DNA from: Methanosarcina vacuolata Z-761
Lineage (GTDB): Archaea; Halobacteriota; Methanosarcinia; Methanosarcinales; Methanosarcinaceae
DNA: 64,000 nucleotides
Reading direction: 5' to 3'
Assembly: GCF_000969905.1 (NCBI RefSeq)
Contig: NZ_CP009520.1
Location: 3,968,001 to 4,032,000 of the forward strand
A model generated the notes under the pieces. That model did no database searches and was not told where the DNA came from. It saw only the letters and a list, made by a program, of their open reading frames with translations. Numbering within the stretch: position 1 is the stretch's first letter; each line of letters starts with the position of its first letter. Both the position numbers and the translations under genes were made by a program. Shown here piece after piece: positions 27,389-35,714 of the stretch.

Positions 27389-27776
27389 TTTTCATTTACG
27401 CCCGGTGGGTTCAAATTCCTCAACAAGTTCCTGTGCACTATAATGCATTGGGTGAAATAGATAGCTGGGGAAGTAAATTCAAACCCTTATTCTGCCAACC
27501 ATAAGTATTTTGCTTTATATTTTATTACTGTAGTATTATTTTTACAGAAGGGGAATGTTTCTGTTCAAATAACAGATGAAAACAATCTGGCAGAAGACCA
27601 TATCCTGTTTTTTATTCTAAAAAAGAAAGTTATTCTGAGGGTGTAAAAAGAATAAAATGAAGTGCTTATTATTCGGCGTCACTTTCCAAATACAAATTTA
27701 ATTTTTTCCGAGATTTTAGGTAAATTACATTGACTCAGTTCATAACAAATAAAATTCACCTATTTTATTGAAATTA

Positions 27777-28256
27777 TTACTGTGAAGTGGATACTTTAAT
27801 TGTACGGGATGATGTAGATGTGCCTGATGATGTAGATGTACCTGACGAAGTGGATGTACCTGACGAAGAAGATGTACCATTCCCATTGTCAGGTACGTAA
27901 ATTACCCTGCCGTCGGCGAGCCTGTAAGCTGTTCCAAGAGCCTCTCCCGTCCCCCCTCCTATGTTATCGGTCATGTTCATGACTTCAATGGGTTTGCCTT
28001 CTTCTTTGATGACAATCTTCATATCCTGAGACCCTGGATTTTTGACAATAGTGAAATCCTCATTGGAACTTAGAAGTTCAGGGAGGTGATATGACATAAC
28101 AAGTGCAACCAACAGAGCTACGGAAAAGACCATTGCAACATCAAAAACATTTGCAACGCTGGTCATAGGACTTTGCTCATCTTCATCTTTTAAAAGTCCT
28201 GTCCGCCTGTATCTTCTGGATTTTCGCATGAGTTCTTCCTCATTATTAAGAGACAA
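27777..28256 (-). CDS. DUF2149 membrane protein (HmuV/ExbD-like partner)
   Basis: A 159-residue protein with a charged N-terminus (RKSRRYRRTGLLKDEDEQSP), one membrane segment (VFDVAMVFSVALLVALVMSY) and an exported domain, the topology of ExbD/TolR. The motif after the membrane segment (NPGSQDMKIVIKEEGK...GEALGTAYRL) fits DUF2149. The C-terminus is a low-complexity GTSTSS repeat. It lies six bases after the ExbB-like gene and is the third gene of the operon. The likely job is to form the proton-driven stator with the ExbB-like protein for the surface chelatase system; this is inferred from family pairing. Confidence 0.75.
   Translation of the reverse strand: MSLNNEEELMRKSRRYRRTGLLKDEDEQSPMTSVANVFDVAMVFSVALLVALVMSYHLPELLSSNEDFTIVKNPGSQDMKIVIKEEGKPIEVMNMTDNIGGGTGEALGTAYRLADGRVIYVPDNGNGTSSSSGTSTSSGTSTSSGTSTSSRTIKVSTSQ
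27808..27879. repeat. Four 18-bp coding repeats (GTSTSS) in the DUF2149 gene
   Basis: Units start at 27808, 27826, 27844 and 27862 and encode a Gly/Ser/Thr-rich C-terminal tail. The frame is kept in every unit. Confidence 0.8.
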
Positions 28257-28262
28257 TTAGCT

Positions 28263-28886
28263 TCAGTTCTTTTCCTCAATCGTATCCAGGATATAATCGA
28301 TATCCGACATATCTTCCCAGTACCATCGCCTTCTGACCTGTGTAAGTACGTAGCCTATCCCGGCCGCAAAAAGCCCCACAACCGTTGTCGCAAAGGCAAT
28401 CATCAGGTTTTGCGCAAGGGTCTCAAGGTCTCCTTTCGAAAGCCCTATCAGAGCAGGGCCTAATGGAATAAGCGTTCCCATAAGGCCAAGCATGGGACCG
28501 ATAGTTGAAGTTATCTTTGTATGTTCAAGGCGTTTTGCCATCTTGATTTCATATTCCTGCGAAAGTCTCTCAATTGCAGGAAAATGTCGCTCTTTCAGGT
28601 ATTTTGCAGCATCTCGTGCAAAAGAAGTGACCATGTAATTTTGTTTGATGTTTTCAAGAGCTCTGGATGCTTCCGAAAAATCCGAATTCTGAAGCTCGCA
28701 CTCAATTTTTTTGCAGTTAGTCTCTAGATTAGTCCAGTCCCTATGCCTTTTCGTATATTCGGAAAGAAATTCTCCTAATTGAATCAAGGAAACAAATACC
28801 AGAATAGTGAGAAGAAACATTACAGGAATTAGCAAAGCCGTTGAGAAGACGTTCATCATATTGGATAATAAATTCATAAGGCTCAA
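28263..28886 (-). CDS. MotA/TolQ/ExbB proton channel family protein
   Basis: A 207-residue protein with three membrane segments: 10-35, then about 130-155 (STIGPMLGLMGTLIPLGPAL) and about 165-190 (NLMIAFATTVVGLFAAGIGY). The TIGPMLGLMGTLIPLG and ATTVVGLFAAGIG motifs are those of ExbB/TolQ. Its ATG overlaps the DUF2162 stop by four bases and the DUF2149 gene follows by six, so the three are one operon. It probably uses the proton or sodium gradient to energise the system with DUF2149. Confidence 0.85.
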   Translation of the reverse strand: MSLMNLLSNMMNVFSTALLIPVMFLLTILVFVSLIQLGEFLSEYTKRHRDWTNLETNCKKIECELQNSDFSEASRALENIKQNYMVTSFARDAAKYLKERHFPAIERLSQEYEIKMAKRLEHTKITSTIGPMLGLMGTLIPLGPALIGLSKGDLETLAQNLMIAFATTVVGLFAAGIGYVLTQVRRRWYWEDMSDIDYILDTIEEKN

Positions 28887-29575
28887 AGATCATGCCTCCT
28901 TATACGTTCCAGGAAAAAACCTGCAAGGACAATGACTCCAAAAGCCATAAGAGGAATAATTCCTGTTTCTCCTCCACCGGTTGAAACAAGGTTCATCTTT
29001 TTTGTTTGTATATACGCAGGGATAAGCAGAGCCCCTAACAGATAGTAAATCCCTATCAGCATCATTGCGCTGCCCATAGTTTCAGGGGTTTTTCCAAACC
29101 GGACCTTTCCAAGCCTGAAAAGAAAAGAAGAAGCCACCACTGCTATAAAAAAAGCAACCCCAACAAGAAGTCCTACTTTTATCCCGGAAAGGTTAAGACT
29201 TTCTGAAAGCAGTATGCAGGAGACTGCAAGAGCTGCCAGGCAGACCGGGCAGGGTATGGATATAGCGAGGAAAGTGTGTCTTGAAACATCTTTTCCTGAA
29301 TTCCACTTTTTCTGGGTGTAAATCCCTATCACTATAAGGAGAAAGGAAACAAGTACATGGATTCCCATGCCCATTGAAGAAAACTTCTCAAAAGATTCCA
29401 GGCTTATATGGTCGGCAACGCCTCCGAATAAAAGGGCCAGAAGTAAATAACTGCCTCCAATTGCAAAAATTTCTTTTGTACTTATGTTTGAAAATCCGCA
29501 TCCTATTCCAGATTTAATTCCAAAGACAAGGATACCTATCAAAATCCCAATCACAGTTAATGCCGTAGAGTCCAT
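28883..29575 (-). CDS. DUF2162 membrane protein (putative transporter)
   Basis: A 230-residue protein with six to seven hydrophobic segments. It starts LTVIGILIGILVFGIKSGIG, has CPVCLAALAVSC in the middle and GGGETGIIPLMAFG near the end, all typical of DUF2162. In bacterial hmu clusters a DUF2162 protein occurs with an ExbB-like and a DUF2149 protein beside the CobN-like HmuS. The Cys pair CPVC in a membrane segment could bind a metal. It is the first gene of this three-gene operon. Confidence 0.8.
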   Translation of the reverse strand: MDSTALTVIGILIGILVFGIKSGIGCGFSNISTKEIFAIGGSYLLLALLFGGVADHISLESFEKFSSMGMGIHVLVSFLLIVIGIYTQKKWNSGKDVSRHTFLAISIPCPVCLAALAVSCILLSESLNLSGIKVGLLVGVAFFIAVVASSFLFRLGKVRFGKTPETMGSAMMLIGIYYLLGALLIPAYIQTKKMNLVSTGGGETGIIPLMAFGVIVLAGFFLERIRRHDL

Positions 29576-30205
29576 AATACCTTCTGAGCATCTATAGTAA
29601 AATTAAATAAAAACTGGTTTTTGGGTAATATTCGTTATCTTTTTGGATAACAAGGGCTCATTGAGTGTATATTTTATACTAAAAGTTTGTCTACACCCTT
29701 TTTTCTGCCGGAGAGATAGAAATAATTAAACAAGTTAAAATCAGAACATGTGTAGAAGTTAAGATAATAAGATAGTAAGAGAGTACAAGAATAAAATAGT
29801 TAAATAGTAAAGTTACTATGAATCCCTTATTAGACAGGTCCCTGTAACCAAAATCGAGATTATTTGACTTAGTTATGACACCTGAATCGTAACATAATTA
29901 CATAATACTATAATAAAATAGTAAAATAGTTTCTTTTTTTAAAACGGTATCAATTAACGTTAGTCATACATTAGAATTAAAACTTAACAAATATTATGTG
30001 AAAATTTACTTTGCTTGCCAGGCAGTAATATAGAAAAAAGAAAAGAAAAATCCGTAATTAAAGTAAATTTGCTAAAATTAAATATAAAAAAGACAATGAA
30101 AAGATCTAATAGTTTACTTTACTTGTTCTAATAAAAGCAATAATTATAAGTATTTGAGATAAAATAGAGTTCATCATGGTAGTAAATGTTATGAGGAGTT
30201 CTGGA
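29576..30205. other. Divergent promoter region of the hmu-like operon and the ArsR gene
   Basis: About 600 AT-rich bases between divergent genes. Several A/T-rich near-repeats occur (AAATAGTTAAATAGTAAAGT at 29796 and TAAAATAGTAAAATAG near 29913). GAGGAG at 30193-30198 is the SD of the ArsR gene. An operator is likely here but I cannot define it. Confidence 0.4.
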
Positions 30206-30721
30206 ATGAACGGCGGTAGAGAAAACCTTTTCAAAGCTATTTCTAGCGATACACGCCTCTCAATTCTCGAACACCTGAGTGAAGGAGATATGCATATATC
30301 CGGTCTGGCAAGAGAAATAGGGATTTCTGTGCCTGTGGCTGCCAAACATGTAAAAATATTAGAAAAAGCTGATCTTATAGAACGAAAAAAGTTCGGAAAT
30401 ACTCATATGATAGGCATCAAACTGAACAACATTTATTCTTTCCTGGACCACTTTGCAGAAAACAGGAGACTGGAGGTTGAACAGGGAACGACTCTGCTTG
30501 ATGCCCTAAAAAGCGTGGCTGCCGTGGAAGTTAAGAAAATGGGGAACAGAGTCAAGGTCATCTCTACGGATGGGGAAGAGGGATTTTATATATATGAGGT
30601 GGATGGCAAATTTTCGGATAAGACTGTAGACGAATATGAGTTTTACGACGATGCTGTAGTCGAGTGGAAAAAGTTAGTGCCCGTAACGAAAAAAAGATTA
30701 CTGGTAAGTATCAGAAGGTAA
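30206..30721 (+). CDS. ArsR-type regulator fused to a DUF4430-like domain
   Basis: Residues 1-85 are an ArsR-type winged helix (ENLFKAISSDTRLSILEHLS, HISGLAREIGISVPVAAKHV). The C-terminal 75 residues (GTTLLDALKSVAAVEVKK...GFYIYEVDGKFSDKTVDEYE, DDAVVEWKKLVPV) resemble DUF4430, the fold of the transcobalamin C-terminal domain. A regulator with a cobalamin-binding-like domain, divergent from an hmu-like operon, could sense a corrinoid or tetrapyrrole; this is inference. ATG 30206 is chosen because GAGGAG lies seven bases upstream; an in-frame ATG at 30176 has no SD. Confidence 0.65.
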   Translation: MNGGRENLFKAISSDTRLSILEHLSEGDMHISGLAREIGISVPVAAKHVKILEKADLIERKKFGNTHMIGIKLNNIYSFLDHFAENRRLEVEQGTTLLDALKSVAAVEVKKMGNRVKVISTDGEEGFYIYEVDGKFSDKTVDEYEFYDDAVVEWKKLVPVTKKRLLVSIRR

Positions 30722-30883
30722 ACAGCCCACACCGCTTACCTCCTTAGACGCTCATATCTGTTCACTGAGCTTGCAAAATCTCTACTCATGAAATCTTTAA
30801 AGGGTTTGAAAAGTCCACTGAAATATGATACTTTTCTTATCTTTCTCCTGAAAAAACCCAAAAACTCTTGAAAAACGGGCGTT

Positions 30884-31564
30884 TCACCTCAACTTCGCCA
30901 GAACTCCAAGATGGTCTTCGTGATAGGGCATCAGGTCCTTTGCATTAAGAACCTCAAACCTGGGCTCAAAAGCTTGTTCAAGTTTCTTTACCTCTGCCTT
31001 AAATATCTCTTTTGGTTTTGCTGCGGTGTCTATACTCCGCGCTTTAATGGAAAGCAGGAGATATCCATCCTTTTTTAAAAAACATACTGCATTCCTTGCA
31101 GCAATTTCGGCCTGGTTGGGCTGTGCAACATCCTGAAAAATAAGGTCCACAGGCTCAACGAGATGGGAGTAACTGTCAGGCTTTCCCGCATCAGCCATAA
31201 TCGGGTGGATATTTTTCCTCCTTGATGCAAGCCCTATAAGATCTCGCATGCTCCGTGGGGCAAATTCAACGGCGTAAACTGCACCTTCTGAAACAATATC
31301 CGAAACATGGCTGACCGTTGTACCTGAAGCCGCACCTAAGTAGAGAACCTTCGAATCTTCCTTTAGTGGAATATCGAATTTTTTCAGGACCATGGCTCCA
31401 AGCTTGCTCCTCCGAGGGTCCCAGGTCCGGTATTCAACTCCTTCAACCGTAATCAGTTTTTCTCCATAAACGGTTTTTCCAGGGTCAAGGTTCTTTGTAG
31501 CAAGCTGTCTTTTGTCTTTTATAACTTCAAAGATCCCATCCGATATCTTTTTGACTTCAGGCAT
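30884..31564 (-). CDS. flpA: Fibrillarin-like rRNA/tRNA 2'-O-methyltransferase
   Basis: A 226-residue archaeal fibrillarin, the SAM-dependent catalytic subunit of C/D box sRNPs that 2'-O-methylate rRNA and tRNA. Visible marks are YRTWDPRRSKLGAMVLK, the SAM-binding VLYLGAASGTTVSHVSD, VYAVEFAPRSMRDL, the catalytic-type DLIFQDVAQPNQ and the LSIKARSID loop. Length is normal. It follows the Nop5 gene with no gap, as in most archaea, and the two proteins form the complex together with L7Ae and a guide RNA. Confidence 0.95.
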   Translation of the reverse strand: MPEVKKISDGIFEVIKDKRQLATKNLDPGKTVYGEKLITVEGVEYRTWDPRRSKLGAMVLKKFDIPLKEDSKVLYLGAASGTTVSHVSDIVSEGAVYAVEFAPRSMRDLIGLASRRKNIHPIMADAGKPDSYSHLVEPVDLIFQDVAQPNQAEIAARNAVCFLKKDGYLLLSIKARSIDTAAKPKEIFKAEVKKLEQAFEPRFEVLNAKDLMPYHEDHLGVLAKLR

Positions 31565-32575
31565 TTACTTCCTCCTCCTTCTCTTTGGCTTTTCTCCGCT
31601 TTCCTGCTTTTTTTGAGGAGGCCTGGGGTTCAAAGTCCTGATCTGTAGGACTTTCGCTTCAAGTTTTTCCATAAGAGAGGGATCTTTTTCTCCTGAATAA
31701 AAATCAATGCGCACAGCAAGGGAAAGCTTTGATGCAACAGCTCTTGCTACCTTTCCCCTTACCCACCAGGGCGCAGTATTTATCAGAGGGTGACTGTAGA
31801 TGATCCCGTGCTTTGGAGATGGAGCCCGAGCCCGAAGATGTTTGAAAAGCGCCTTGCTGGCTCCTATAACCTGAATGGTGCTGGAGGGAAACGCAGCAAG
31901 TTTTTCGAGGTTTCCTGCAAGACTTATTAACCTTGCTCCAAGCATTGGGCCTGCAATAAGCTTCAGGTTGGGTGCAACCAGTTCCATGCTGTTCTCAATG
32001 TAAGCCTCGATCTGTCTCCGCTGTTCATAGAGAATGCACACGTTTTCTGCAAAACCTCTAAGGAGTGCTTCATCCGCAGGTTCAAGTTTTGCACCCATTG
32101 AGTTTATGGCTTTCGAATAAAGCGGGTCTTCAGAGCCGACATTTTTACGGGAACCATATTTTACAATAAAAAGTGCAAGGTCTTCTCCACCTAACCCGCT
32201 TTCCGGAAAATAACCTCCGTACCATTCAGAAAGCCTTTCAGACAGGGCATTTGTGGTTTCATTTATATCGTTCAGGGCCTCTACAGCCTGAATAATTCGC
32301 TGGTCAGGAGTAAGAGCACCTGAGACCTGAAGTTTTGCCGCCTCCAGAGTAACTTCATGTAAAAGGGAATAATATTCGGCAGTGGATTCTGCAAACCCGG
32401 ACCTGATAGCTGCAGCTTTGAGGTCAAAGCCTTCAGGAGGAAGATCTGCCCTGCTGTTCCTTAGATCTAGAGAATGAAGGGCAAGCTCCCGGATGTCTTT
32501 TGAAAGAAGTCTGGACCCAAGAATTTCTCCGTCTCTGTCGGTTTCAATAGTTCCAAACCAGGTATTGATTTTCAA
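31565..32575 (-). CDS. Nop5/Nop56-58 C/D box sRNP scaffold protein
   Basis: A 336-residue Nop5. It has an N-terminal fibrillarin-binding region, a helical coiled-coil middle, and the Nop domain LIAGPMLGARLISLAGNLEK, then QVIGASKALFKHLRARAPSP and KHGIIYSHPLINTAPWWVRG, which binds the guide RNA-L7Ae complex. The C-terminus is a basic tail (KPKRRRRK). The start overlaps the beta-RFAP synthase stop by four bases and fibrillarin follows immediately, so translation is coupled. Confidence 0.95.
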   Translation of the reverse strand: MKINTWFGTIETDRDGEILGSRLLSKDIRELALHSLDLRNSRADLPPEGFDLKAAAIRSGFAESTAEYYSLLHEVTLEAAKLQVSGALTPDQRIIQAVEALNDINETTNALSERLSEWYGGYFPESGLGGEDLALFIVKYGSRKNVGSEDPLYSKAINSMGAKLEPADEALLRGFAENVCILYEQRRQIEAYIENSMELVAPNLKLIAGPMLGARLISLAGNLEKLAAFPSSTIQVIGASKALFKHLRARAPSPKHGIIYSHPLINTAPWWVRGKVARAVASKLSLAVRIDFYSGEKDPSLMEKLEAKVLQIRTLNPRPPQKKQESGEKPKRRRRK

Positions 32576-33537
32576 TCCGGACCCCCGGAAATGTCCGCAC
32601 CCCTGTTCCTTCCCTTTGTGAGTAAAACTCTTCCACCAAGGGACTCGTCAAGCATGCGCTGGGTTTCTTGCTGGAGTCTTTTGCCTTCCTCCAAGCTTCC
32701 GACAATGCCGTAAACTACCGGCCCGAAAGAACTGATACCTGATCCACTTGCGCCGTTGTCACGCATGTAATTCATGATATCCAGAACAGGCTGTGACTGA
32801 AGTCCGACTTCCCTTTTCTTAAAACCTACAGTCTGGATGTGGTTAATTGCCTTGCCAAAACTTTCCAGGTCTTCCTCGACAAGTGCAGGAAGCATCTGCA
32901 TGAGGATTACGTGGGAAATTTCCTGAACTTCGGCAAGGGGAACTGGACAATACTTCTTGAAAATATCCACTTCTTCCGCATCGTGAGCCCCTTTACCTTC
33001 AGGAATTGCAAGGACAATAGACCAGTCAGGAAAGTCTCTTCTGAAAAGGACAGGACCAGGCGGTACGTGGCTGGCTGAAGAAGGAGAAAATGCGCCTTTA
33101 TCCTTGAACTTATGTCCCCCATCCAGAATAAAGCCACCATTTTCAAAAGCAGCAACCCCTATCCCGGATGTGCCTCCCCTGCCGACCGCAACTGCAAGTT
33201 CCCTAACGCTTTTTCCCAATCTATAAATTCTGTTTACGGCTACTGCTGCTGACAGTGCGGCCTGGGTCCCGGAACCGAGCCCCACATGATCAGGAAGACT
33301 ATCTTTAATATGCAGCTTTATTCCTTCTCCTGTTGGAAGAAGGGCCTGTACAGCTTTTTGCATTTTACTTGCTAGAAGAGGATTGCCGATGATCTCTATA
33401 TTCTCAGCTTCACTTGCAGAAATTTCCAGGCCGGGATATTCCAGGGTGATTCCCGCTCCCCCATCGACCCTGCCTATCTCTGCATTGAGGTCTATCAGGG
33501 TAAGATGAAGTCGGGATGGAGTCACTACTTTAATCAT
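32572..33537 (-). CDS. Beta-ribofuranosylaminobenzene 5'-phosphate synthase
   Basis: A 321-residue GHMP-fold enzyme. It condenses 4-hydroxybenzoate or p-aminobenzoate with PRPP in methanopterin biosynthesis. Marks include VVTPSRLHLTLIDLN at the start, the GHMP motif PDHVGLGSGTQAALSAAVAV, GRGGTSGIGVAAFENGG and the C-terminal GASGSGISSFGPVVYG. Methanopterin is the one-carbon carrier of methanogenesis, so this is a core gene. It is upstream of and overlaps the Nop5 gene, a linkage without obvious functional reason. Confidence 0.9.
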   Translation of the reverse strand: MIKVVTPSRLHLTLIDLNAEIGRVDGGAGITLEYPGLEISASEAENIEIIGNPLLASKMQKAVQALLPTGEGIKLHIKDSLPDHVGLGSGTQAALSAAVAVNRIYRLGKSVRELAVAVGRGGTSGIGVAAFENGGFILDGGHKFKDKGAFSPSSASHVPPGPVLFRRDFPDWSIVLAIPEGKGAHDAEEVDIFKKYCPVPLAEVQEISHVILMQMLPALVEEDLESFGKAINHIQTVGFKKREVGLQSQPVLDIMNYMRDNGASGSGISSFGPVVYGIVGSLEEGKRLQQETQRMLDESLGGRVLLTKGRNRGADISGGPD

Positions 33538-33593
33538 GTCTATATGTACCTCGTTACCTATTCATAAAGCTTAGGAATTAAACTTCCGTTAGC

Positions 33594-34565
33594 TCAGGAG
33601 CTAAACTTTCGTTTCCCCCAAAGTTTTTCCTTAATAATCGAATAAGTAAAAGATAAAGTTTTCCTGTTAAACATGAATTTAAGCATTGGAAAAATCAGGG
33701 AATATACCCTTACACGGATTTCAACATCCCCCCTGAAATCCATCATCGGATTCATGAACACAGGGTTAATGGAGAAATTGCAGTGCCTGCATCGGCTGTA
33801 GGCCAGTCCCGCAATAGAATGTAAAAGCCCACAGAGCATGCCCGTGTCTGCTGGATCGGAAAGGCCAAATGTCACATTAGATTCCAGACGTTTAATTTTT
33901 ATCCCATTAAGCAAATCGGAAAATAGGCGAAATAGCGGTTTTCTGAGAGATCTGAATGCTTCCAGGCCCCAGTGAAGCATTTCTCTGGGGGTCATTTCTT
34001 CTGGAGCTTCTTCAATCTCGGGCTTCTTCTTCCCTCTTATCTTTGAAATTATACCCCATTTTTCTTTCTTCTCGTTCCTTTCTGTTAGTTTTTCTTTTCT
34101 TTCCCCTACTTCTGTTTGTTTTTCATTTTCCTCCCCTACTTCTGTTCGTTTTTCTTTTTTCTCACTATCTTCTATTCTTTTTTCTTCACCCTCACCCATT
34201 TCTATTCTCTTCTCTTCGACCTCTTTTTCTTCAACCTCCCTTTTTTTCTTCACTTCAGCCTTATCCTGTGGTTCTATAGTGACTCGTACTTTTTCCGTGT
34301 TATTCAGATCGATCTCACTTTGTTTCCCTTTTACTGTTTTGTCTTCATCCGATTTCTTCGGTTCTTCAGGAAAACTTTCGCTTTCTCCAGGTTCCTCTAT
34401 GGAGAAGGTATGGGAAAAGAGCAGCCATTTTACAGTGAATACGCCTCTAAGTTCTTTCTTTTCTTCGAGACTCAGGACCTTAAGCTTGAAAGTGAGACCT
34501 ATTGCTGTAAAAAGTACAAATAAAATCAACAGAAAAACCAGCAGAAGAACAGTGATTACCAGCAT
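33594..34565 (-). CDS. DUF2953 (YtfI-like) membrane protein with Glu/Lys repeat linker
   Basis: A 323-residue protein with one N-terminal membrane segment (VITVLLLVFLLILFVLFTAI), a short beta region (FKLKVLSL...VFTVKWLLFSHTF) and a C-terminal DUF2953 domain (ESNVTFGLSDPADTGMLCGL, NPVFMNPMMDFRGDVEIRVR). Between them is a long Glu/Lys-rich repeat (EVGEENEKQTEVGERKEK and similar), probably a flexible or coiled linker. In Bacillus, ytfI (DUF2953) precedes ytfJ/gerW; here GerW lies directly upstream, so the pair is conserved. Its role in archaea is unknown. Confidence 0.75.
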   Translation of the reverse strand: MLVITVLLLVFLLILFVLFTAIGLTFKLKVLSLEEKKELRGVFTVKWLLFSHTFSIEEPGESESFPEEPKKSDEDKTVKGKQSEIDLNNTEKVRVTIEPQDKAEVKKKREVEEKEVEEKRIEMGEGEEKRIEDSEKKEKRTEVGEENEKQTEVGERKEKLTERNEKKEKWGIISKIRGKKKPEIEEAPEEMTPREMLHWGLEAFRSLRKPLFRLFSDLLNGIKIKRLESNVTFGLSDPADTGMLCGLLHSIAGLAYSRCRHCNFSINPVFMNPMMDFRGDVEIRVRVYSLIFPMLKFMFNRKTLSFTYSIIKEKLWGKRKFSS

Positions 34566-34677
34566 ATTGATAGGTTATGGAGAAGAGGATAGTCCTGACT
34601 ATCCTGAAAAACCATACTTATTCCATTCCCTGGAAGTCCCTGATATAGGTTTTAGTTCCAGAAATTCGATGGAAACT

Positions 34678-35175
34678 TTAGTGGGAACATCCCTCTTCTT
34701 CAATCTTGACTTCGGTTCTTTCTACAGTTTCCTTTTCCGGAGTTTCTGTTCCTTTAACTTCCTGTTCCTGCAATTTTTCGTCTTTTTTGTTCTTGCCTCT
34801 CATGCCTTTGAGCTTGTCCATAATCTCAGGCACAAGATCAGGAATTGAGCTAAGGATTGAACCTGCATCGCTTCGCTCAGAGAGCCGGAAGATTCTGGCT
34901 TCTTCTTCAGAAAGCATAATAAATGCCACAGGTTCTATCTTCGCACCTGCCCCTCCACCTCCGCCATATCCCGACTCAGTGTCTTTCTTGCCTTCTCCTC
35001 CACCGGCTCCAAAACCCATTACAATCCTTGATATTGGAATAATTGTTTTACCAGCAGCAGTAATCGGGTCTCCCACTACGGTTTTTGTAGTCGCAATTCT
35101 CTCAAGTTCACCTGCAATTTCTTTAATAGTGGCTTCTACACCCAATTTTTCATCCCCTTTTGTATATCGTTTCAT
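34678..35175 (-). CDS. GerW/YtfJ family protein
   Basis: A 165-residue protein: an N-terminal helix (GVEATIKEIAGELERIATTK), the GerW core (TVVGDPITAAGKTIIPISRI, VMGFGAGGGEG, GGGGGAGAKIEPVAFIML) and an acidic charged tail. In Bacillus GerW affects spore germination, but relatives occur in many non-sporulating bacteria and archaea. It has no signal peptide. The DUF2953 gene follows 112 bases downstream in the same direction, mirroring ytfJ-ytfI. Confidence 0.85.
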   Translation of the reverse strand: MKRYTKGDEKLGVEATIKEIAGELERIATTKTVVGDPITAAGKTIIPISRIVMGFGAGGGEGKKDTESGYGGGGGAGAKIEPVAFIMLSEEEARIFRLSERSDAGSILSSIPDLVPEIMDKLKGMRGKNKKDEKLQEQEVKGTETPEKETVERTEVKIEEEGCSH

Positions 35176-35714
35176 ATATTGCGATGATAAAGTTTTTCAT
35201 TTTTTATTTTTAATCTAATTTTAGATACATTAAATTTGGGCTTAATCATATTTGAGTAATTCTGCACCTGAGAATTTAAATCCCGTTTTAATTTCAGGGA
35301 CCAACTTATTTTTATCGTTTTCAAAGGCTATTGTTCTTTTACGTGGGCAACTTAAGTTTAATCCTCCCTTTTTTGAATGTAATGAATACTTGATCTTTAT
35401 TTTTTGATTAATGAAAATAAGTCAATATAAAATAAGATATTCTATTAAGTTAAGTGACATGGATTATCCCAATAAATATAAATTACATAGGCAATATTTT
35501 TAAATTTTTGATTTATTCAATTTAACATAAATACAGTATATTTATATTCTATTATTTGAATTCCAGCTCAATTAATGGAATTTACATAAGGAGTCTTATA
35601 AAAGATGAACAAATTCTTTGAATAAGAAAATACTTTTTCATTCGCGCATTTATGTAGGTATTCAGTGTAAACTCCACTTATTTACAATGAAAGTTTCACC
35701 CTAAGCTTCTTTTA
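35176..35714. other. Intergenic promoter region between divergent genes, no gene seen
   Basis: AT-rich, with TATA-like strings near 35480-35550. It should hold the start signals of the GerW operon and of the beta-helix PKD gene. No repeats or RNA genes were recognised. Confidence 0.35.

Noticed and set aside
27400-27510. Possible tRNA or tRNA fragment (GGGTTCAAATTCC and ...TGCCAACCA)
   Set aside because: T-arm and acceptor stems do not pair and no D-arm or anticodon arm can be drawn. Part of it overlaps the transposase-like fragment.
33956-34523. Phe/Leu/Ser-rich open frames on the plus strand over the DUF2953 gene
   Set aside because: They are the complement of the Glu/Lys repeat region and have no coding features of their own.
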